In this document: positions 58,201 to 64,000 of the stretch, piece by piece
Layout: every line of letters starts with the position of its first letter
Numbering within the stretch: position 1 is the first letter of the stretch
Origin: Silene latifolia
Taxonomy: Eukaryota > Streptophyta > Magnoliopsida > Caryophyllales > Caryophyllaceae
Length of the DNA stretch: 64,000 nt
Reading direction: 5' to 3'
Assembly: GCF_048544455.1 (NCBI RefSeq)
Contig: NC_133526.1
Location: 2,744,001 to 2,808,000, forward strand
Notes under the pieces: model-generated
Told to the model about the DNA's origin: nothing
Database searches by the model: none
What the model saw: only the letters and a program-made list of their open reading frames with translations
Program-made: the position numbers and the translations under genes

Positions 58201-59773
58201 AACGCCACAAAGTGAACTGAATTACATTATATTTGTTTTGGTCCGTAATCGCCAATGTGAGCTGATAACTCCGGCTATTATATTGTGCAGTCGATTGATA
58301 GGTTCAACGAGCCATAAGTCAAACGGTTGACTGATCGATCACAGATGCGAGATTATAACGATACCTCGTAGGACAACTTTTTGTGACAACGTAATGGAGT
58401 CCTAAATGTTTAAAAACATTCGGTGCCGGTCGTCGTGGATAGGACATCCATTGTGTTCCTAGAGTCGATTCTTTTGACTATCGTCTCTTGAGATTAAGGC
58501 GCTTTTGGGTGACTTTGGTTTCTTTCTCACGATCTGAATCGGACGCTAAGTAGATTTTTTCTGGGTCATTTCATACTGTGCTTACATCTGCAGAATTCGA
58601 GTTGAGGAAAATATCCAACCCTTATCAGGTATAGTTATTTCTCAGGGCCACTCGAGAAGTTGTAACTAAAATGCATGGCCATGCTCGAATGATGATTCGT
58701 TTATCAGTTAAGTTACTCTCTAGTCGGGGAAACCACTCTTGATGATGATCGCTTGTAAAATACGACCTTTGTGAATACGGATTTGCAAATTGTTTTACAT
58801 TGAGTGGGAGAAATTTTAGGATATGAGAATCGGTTATCGCACATACACTTGTGAGGACAAGTGGGAGTTTGTTGGAGCTTGTGTCCTCCACAAATTAGTG
58901 TGATAACATTTGTAAATCTCTTAGAGGTTCACAAGGGTATACTTCGTATTTTAATCAGTTGATTAACGATTACCTAATAACGGTTGGCTTGCTAGAAAGT
59001 TTGACGTTATTATCATACAGATGGCGGTGATCAACTGGTCCCTAAAGGTCACACCTATAGGATGTGTTTGAGAGATGTGGTTATAGAAATATAATCACAT
59101 TGATGCCTTATATGACTAAACAGTTAGTCAATGTGTTGATGAGACAATTATTTAATGAAGATTAAATAATATTAGTTGAGACAATTAATCACAATTCGTA
59201 AATTGAATATAATAAGTTATATTTAATTAAATGTATGTAATGTTAGCTTTGACGAATTAATCTGTTAATTTGTAATTAAATGTAATCGGTTATATTTAAT
59301 ATTAACAAGATGAATGTGTCATAGTGGTAATAGTGAGGGTACTCAAACCAAGAGGTCATGGGTTCGATCCTCACTAGATGACAATTTACACATTTTTTAC
59401 ATTTTGGAATAACCGAAAATAAGGAGATTATACTCCTTGCTATTTCGGGATTTGGGCCGAATAATTAGAAAGAAAAATCTACCCTAATCTACCTCATACA
59501 CGGTTTAAGAGGGATTAGTGGTGATTTTTCTAACCTAATTCATTCTAACTCATTTTCTTTGCCTCTCATCTAAAACACAAAAACCTAATTAATCCAGTTA
59601 ATTTTTGGATCGATTCTAGCATAATCAAAGGGCATTTCTCATATCATCTTGGGTGCAACTGATAGGAGAATATCATTGCGATATTGTTCATAGGCCATAA
59701 AAGCTAGGACCGAAGGTTATTTCTTAATCTTTTTCAATATTGTTTATGCAATTTAATTTTATGACTAGCTTTC
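58200..59773 (+). mobile_element. Copia-type retrotransposon remnant: 3' internal region and LTR
   Basis: A purine tract GGACAAGTGGGAG (58858-58870) is followed by TTGTTGGAGCTTGTGTCCTC, the typical junction of polypurine tract and 3' LTR in large plant copia elements. The LTR would begin at about 58872 (TGTTGG) and run to about 59773, with the usual mid-LTR ACTGGTCCCTAAAGGTCACA. The ~650 bp upstream is non-coding 3' internal sequence. No gag or pol and no 5' LTR are present. The right end is approximate. Confidence 0.6.
59317..59383 (+). other. tRNA-like sequence inside the copia LTR region
   Basis: TGTCAT at the 5' end pairs with ATGACA at the 3' end, and GGGTTCGATCC (59360-59370) is a good RNA polymerase III B box, with TAGTGGTAATAG as an A-box-like block. 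The T stem has 4 of 5 pairs; no convincing anticodon arm is seen, so this is more likely a tRNA-derived SINE head or tRNA pseudogene than an active tRNA. Confidence 0.4.
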
Positions 59774-59835
59774 ATCATCTTATAAATTCGTTATAGTCCT
59801 TAAATCAAAGGGATGCATACAGCTACTAAAGCAAA

Positions 59836-60090
59836 CATTGCCGCTTGAGTAGGAGGTGAGTCTCTTTTATGTCCTTTTTGTCTTTCTTGTTTTGAATCTA
59901 GTATCCATTTGTTTCGGGATTGCAGTGTGGCGGGTTGTGTGTGGGAGGGCATGGATTTAGCGGTGGAGGTAGGACGGGAATCTCTTGACATTAAGGATTG
60001 GATTGAGGCGGTTTGGAGCGATTTAGGTGTCATGGAGTATGGGAAAGTTATGGTGGGGTGCTGGGCAATCTGGGAACATCGCAATAAGAC
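59836..60090 (+). pseudogene. LINE reverse-transcriptase C-terminal (zinc-binding) fragment
   Basis: The frame around 59860-60090 reads CPFCLSCFESSIHLFRDCSV and then ends CWAIWEHRNK. This C-x2-C...H-x(3-4)-C spacing followed by WAIWEHRNK is typical of the zf-RVT/RNase-H-adjacent region of plant L1-type LINEs. Only this fragment survives; no upstream RT motifs are present, and a palindromic element interrupts it on the right. Confidence 0.65.
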
Positions 60091-60091
60091 C

Positions 60092-60275
60092 CCGTTTGGA
60101 TACTTGGATTTCATTTTAAATGACCAATCTCAAATTAGGAATGTGAAATCATGAATCTCAAATTCAAATTCTTTGTTTAGGAAACAAAGAATTTGAAATT
60201 TAGAATTTGAAATCCAATTTCTATGTTTGGGAATACAAAGAATTTGAGAATCCAAATTTGATCCAAACTCAATTT
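60092..60275. mobile_element. Near-palindromic TIR element
   Basis: CAAATTCTTTGTTTAGGAAA is followed by its inverse ACAAAGAATTTG at the centre, and the ends (CCGTTTGGATACTTGGATTT / AAATTTGATCCAAACTC) are also inverted. A small MITE-like palindrome inserted after the LINE fragment. Confidence 0.55.
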
Positions 60276-60399
60276 TCAAGTAGTTAACTCATATTACAAG
60301 GTTTTAGGCTAAAATTTTCCGCAATACAAAATAGTCGGTCGACATAATTTCAACTACAATGCTCTACGACGCTCATTAAGACAGCAAAATCCAATCTAA

Positions 60400-60690
60400 T
60401 TTTTGATCACTCGGAAGGTCTTTGAGAACTTGAAAATTCACCGGCGCCTCCACCAACATATTTACGGCTTGTAGAACTTTTGGGCGGATGATGCCAAGCT
60501 TGTTGAAGTAGTATCAATGCTGGAAGTCGAACCATCACATGCTTCCTCATCCATCATAGTAGCACCCTCTTCATAGTGCTCCCCTCCTTCACCAACAGCT
60601 ATATCGGTCCAAGTAATATCAATATATCATCCCAATGCTCGATATATTTATTGGCGTAAGATGAAGCAACTGGATTGGCCTACAAAAAAT
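60400..60690 (-). pseudogene. Unassigned protein-coding fragment, possibly Myb/SANT-transposase related
   Basis: In the minus strand, after an AG at about 60681, the frame reads ANPVASSYANKYIEHWDDI and, after a frameshift, AVGEGGEHYEEGATMMDEEA then SSIDTTSTSLASSAQKFYKP. The tone (acidic linker after an EHWDD motif) recalls the Myb/SANT-like proteins paired with PIF/Harbinger transposases, but I cannot confirm this. Confidence 0.3.
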
Positions 60691-61484
60691 ACAAGTTTAC
60701 ACACTGTAGCTCATAAAAAAACAGTCACAAGCAGTCCATCACTTAGCATAATGCCAAGACAGTCCAGGCAGTCCAGCACTATAGCATAGTGCCAAGGCAC
60801 TTGTAACATAATCCTATCATATGAAGTACTTCATACAACAATGTCTACATCACATAAATTATCATAGACAACTCATTTGATTTTTAAGACAGCTACATAT
60901 AGCATGCATGTTGGGAAATAATGGCGTCTGTTTAGTGCAGGGCACAGTGAGTCAGCGAACTCTGTTCTTGTATATCATTGGGAAGGCTTAAGAGACCTAT
61001 GTCCATACTTCTGCAGATATACATACAGTCACACAAATTGCAAAAGAAAGGAATCAAGCCATAACTCCAGTCACATCATATTTGCACTAATTTGGTCAAA
61101 TAATTGCAGAGATACATTATTGAAAATTTTGTCACATTTAATCAAAACAACTATGTACAGCCTTCTTCTAGTTTTTATAAAAAGTAATAGCTATTGTTCA
61201 TTCTGAGAAAATATAGGCGAAAGTTGACATATTTTGACCATCAAAGTAAAATAGGGACATTGGCAGAAAGGTTATAGAAACTCTGGTCTAAGTTTAACCA
61301 CAAAAATAGTAGTGCTTTTGTATCAGATAGCATGCTTTTCAGATAATAATCAATAAGTTATCATAGACTACTGTCAGATCAACAAAGAAAATCGAAAGAA
61401 AGGTTATAAAAGTTTTCAACGAAGCTCGTAAATCACAATACAGAACAAGACTCGTGGATAAGGTAAGGTTCAAAAGTCTTCAAC

Positions 61485-61752
61485 CAACTCATAATTTTCA
61501 GACGGAACCCTAACTCATTCTAGATCCATCGGTGATAAAACGAGCGAAAACCCGAGACACTCGCTTAATACCAACTTCAGTATCTCTACCAAAGCTTGAT
61601 TGGTTCAAGTCGTGAATTTGATCTTCCTTATCCTGGACATCAGAATGAGTAAGAGAGAACACACCAATTTCTGAACGTTTGACACTTTCTACTTGTTTAA
61701 TTCTAGGAACACAAGAATGGCCGATACACGATCTCGAATAAACACAACCCAT
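61485..61752 (-). pseudogene. N-terminal fragment of a PP2C/protein-kinase fusion gene (AT2G20050 family)
   Basis: Begins MGCVYSRSCIGHSCVPRIK, an MGCxxS N-myristoylation/palmitoylation start, and continues to VGIKRVSRVFARFITDGSRM. A stop follows, and a one-base frameshift then resumes VPSENYEL, which matches how the AT2G20050 family (PP2C plus cyclic-nucleotide-binding plus kinase domains) enters its phosphatase domain. Downstream exons are not found. The gene is broken by the stop and frameshift, and a Ty3-gypsy-like LTR sits ~120 bp upstream of its ATG. Family identity is from memory of the conserved N-terminus. Confidence 0.65.
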
Positions 61753-61872
61753 CACTCAAAACTTCAACCCGACCCAAACCCGGATCTTGAATTTCCCAAT
61801 ACATTCACCAATTTCATTTTCGACATCAATTTCAAGTTCTAAGTAAGAAACAAATCCTCAAAATGGTAATGC

Positions 61873-62446
61873 TGATGGGGCATATTCCTGACCGTGACCA
61901 AGTCAACATATTGAGCAAGGTCAAGGATATCCACAAAGAAAGTCAACGACTTAGACGGACTAGCCGATGCAACCCATCGGCTGTCACCTGGTCTCGGCCG
62001 ACAACCACCAAAGTAGGGACACGATCCGCGTACTCATATCCAAGACCCTCGGCCGGCCTGCCATGGGTCCATCGGCCGAGGGTAGAACGGTCTTTCCACC
62101 TGCTAGCCACTTGGCCACTACGTGACAAAAGGTGAAAGCCTATAAATACTCCTCAACCTTCATTGAGGAAAGCATCCAGAAATTAACCTAAGAATCACTA
62201 TTCATCTGGTAATATCTTCCTTATCTCTCTAAAATATATCCTTAGCCAAGTAATAACAACTTATCCCTCTAAGTTTACTGACTTGAGCGTCGGAGTGAGT
62301 ACGCTTGGCACAAAGCCAAGCCCTCAGTTCGTTCATTGTTGCAGGAGAGGCCGAGAGGAACGATAGAGGCGAGGAATCCAACTCAAGACATCATTCTACA
62401 AGCCACGGGTGGTAACAATACTTGCTCTGGAATTACACCCGGAACA
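61873..62446 (+). mobile_element. 5' LTR of a Ty3-gypsy-like retrotransposon
   Basis: A 574-bp LTR bounded by TG (TGATGGGGCATATTCC) and CA (ACCCGGAACA). A TATA box (CTATAAATACT, 62140-62150) marks the likely promoter. A primer-binding-site-like TGGCGCCGTCTGTGGGAA begins 3 nt after the end. The 3' LTR lies beyond the window, so the target duplication (AATGC on the left) cannot be checked. Confidence 0.8.
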
Positions 62447-62448
62447 AT

Positions 62449-62466
62449 TGGCGCCGTCTGTGGGAA
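62449..62466 (+). other. Primer binding site of the retrotransposon
   Basis: TGGCGCCGTCTGTGGGAA directly follows the LTR. The TGGCGCCGT start is complementary to a tRNA 3' end (the first nine bases fit tRNA-Asp). Such sites are common in plant Ty3-gypsy elements. Confidence 0.65.
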
Positions 62467-62547
62467 ACGACACTAGAAGCTAGTCACATTCATTCCCAAA
62501 CAAAAAATATAAAAACAAAAAAAAACCCACCCCCAAAAGCTAAGAAG

Positions 62548-63660
62548 ATGTCGAAACAACCAGAAGAGGCATTCGTGGCTGACGAAACCGAATTCTACCA
62601 AGACGATACCGTCCACAAATGCTGAGTTGTGCAACCCTCCGCCTGGTCAAGTGACTCAACCGGAGTACGGATGCCAATAATACCGACACTCCGTTGCCGA
62701 CCAGTGTCACCATCATGGGACATGTGGTTGACATAAAGAAAAAAGATGCTCCCGACCTAATGGGAGTACGCCGCTCACACATCACGCCGACAAGAGCGAC
62801 GGAAACCGTCCAGGAGACTAGGGCCCAAAATGTGACCCCAAGAAACTTGAACGGAGCATTAGGAGAAGCGACCTGTCAAAGACACCGGAGGAGCCCAAAG
62901 TGGTCGTGGTGAACCTAAGTCCTTCTCGCACTCGTGAGAAGACAAAGATCGCCGCGACATCGACGAGGCACCCCCGGAGGAGTGAAAGAAGCCCGACTCG
63001 CCAGAGTCGGAGAAGAAGCCCGACTTACCATAGTCGGAGAAGAAGTCCTTCCCGCTACGAGGGGAGGAGCCGGACGAGGAATGCGAGGAGCCGATCGCCC
63101 GTGTCGTTCGACACGTGGTCGCACCCTCGCGCCTCGTCCTGAAGCCCTGGTGCCAACTAAGCTGAAGTTACCACCTATAGCATACAAAGGAGAAGGCGAC
63201 CCTACCGACCACGTCGAGGCTTACGAGTCTCACATGTCAGTATGCGAGCAACCCGATGAGGTTTGGTGCCGAATCTTTCCAACGACACTTGCGTATGGGA
63301 TGGCACGAGTTGGTACAAGGCTACCCGACGGGTCGGTATCTTTATTCACGCCGACCTAAAGGACGCGTTCCTAGCCCGTATTCCCCGCAACAAGAGGAGG
63401 GCCGTGGAGACATCGGACCTCCCGACTATCGACAGAGGGAGGCGAGTCTCTCCGAAGTTATGTGAAGAGGTTCGACGCCAAGGTTCAAGAAATTCGTGAG
63501 CTGAGCAAATGAATCGAAGCCTTCGCGCTGATGAAAGGCCTCCCAAGGGGAGACCTAAAAAACGAGCTTATCAAATGCGGCGGCCTGACCTTTGACGCCG
63601 CCAAACAATTGGCTGATCGAGCCATTAAAGTGGAGGACTATCACAAAACCTGGTAGGCCC
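62548..63660 (+). pseudogene. Decayed gag region of the Ty3-gypsy-like element
   Basis: An Arg/Ser/Pro-rich N-terminal part (SRRRSPTYHSRRRSPSRYEG) precedes LKLPPIAYKGEGDPTDHVEA and then WCRIFPTTLAYGMA, the conserved start of the plant retrotransposon gag domain. The continuation is spread over different frames (LKDAFLARIPRNKRRAVETS; ESLRSYVKRFDAKVQEI), so several indels have broken it. The element continues past 64000, so pol is not visible. A frame beginning MSKQPEEAFVADE at 62548 stops after 25 codons. Confidence 0.75.
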
Positions 63661-64000
63661 TAGCGAGACCAAACCCTCGAAAAGAAGAAGCGCGGAGGAC
63701 AACCCGGATGAAGGACGCCGTGGCAATGATCGGTCACGGTCAGTGAAAGACGCCGTGACAATAACAGTCACGGCCTCGATAAACCGCCAGAAACAGACTC
63801 GACGGGCGCTGGGTGGAGTTCGGGATCGTACCACCGAGGCGGTATAATGATAAAACCCCCTCGTCGTATCGGCCGTCGAGGTCTTCGCCCGAGCAAGCAC
63901 GAGGGCCGGGAAGTGGGAAAGGCACCCCAAGCCGAAGGGAGACGGTGACACGAGCCAAGATCTTGTGAGTACCACGCCACACCGGTCACCTTATCGACAA

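Noticed and set aside
1-64000. CRISPR arrays, bacterial operons, phage or defence systems
   Set aside because: No regularly spaced direct repeats of the CRISPR kind and no prokaryotic gene organisation; all genes are spliced plant genes.

Overview
The window is plant nuclear DNA, almost certainly from a core eudicot. It is AT-rich, has large multi-exon genes with GT-AG introns, dense small TIR elements, a Helitron, SINE/LINE remnants and LTR retrotransposon sequence. The genus cannot be fixed from sequence alone; the repeat style is compatible with Caryophyllales, but that is a weak guess.

Four protein genes were rebuilt exon by exon, and the reading frame closes at every junction. (1) 1283-10388, plus strand: peroxisomal Lon protease LON2, lacking only its first exon, which lies left of the window. 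(2) 11600-14359, minus: ATP synthase subunit delta-prime (mitochondrial F1), two exons. (3) 18104-30643, minus: a 22-exon gene for a 1,448-residue secretory-pathway, glycine-rich, multi-pass membrane protein of the Arabidopsis AT5G47020/AT5G11700 family. (4) 40559-56383, minus: the 29-exon RNA helicase UPF1 (1,254 residues), core factor of nonsense-mediated mRNA decay. In Arabidopsis the same four genes are consecutive loci, AT5G47010 to AT5G47040, so this is a conserved syntenic block inflated by transposons.

Between the genes: 10.4-11.6 kb holds the convergent 3' ends of LON2 and ATP delta-prime and one TIR element. 14.4-18.1 kb is a stack of TIR elements; one lies 25 bp upstream of the ATP delta-prime start codon, and two share a TAA target site back to back. 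31.7-40.5 kb is the most rearranged part: a Helitron (32.6-33.7 kb), a broken duplicate of the 3' half of UPF1 (34.3-35.9 kb), and repeated fragments of a pentatricopeptide-repeat (PPR) gene arranged as three hairpins (36.0-38.2 kb). 56.4-64 kb holds the UPF1 promoter with a telo-box, copia-type LTR sequence, a LINE fragment, a broken N-terminal fragment of a PP2C/protein-kinase gene, and the 5' LTR and decayed gag of a Ty3-gypsy-like element that runs off the right edge.

The genes act in separate processes (peroxisomal proteolysis, oxidative phosphorylation, RNA surveillance, an uncharacterised membrane protein), so their linkage reflects ancestry and not an operon-like unit. The items most worth following up are the PPR hairpin array next to the UPF1 pseudogene, the non-canonical C-terminus of LON2, a GC-AG intron in the glycine-rich gene, the MITE against the ATP delta-prime start codon, and a tandem array of tRNA-like units in LON2 intron 1.
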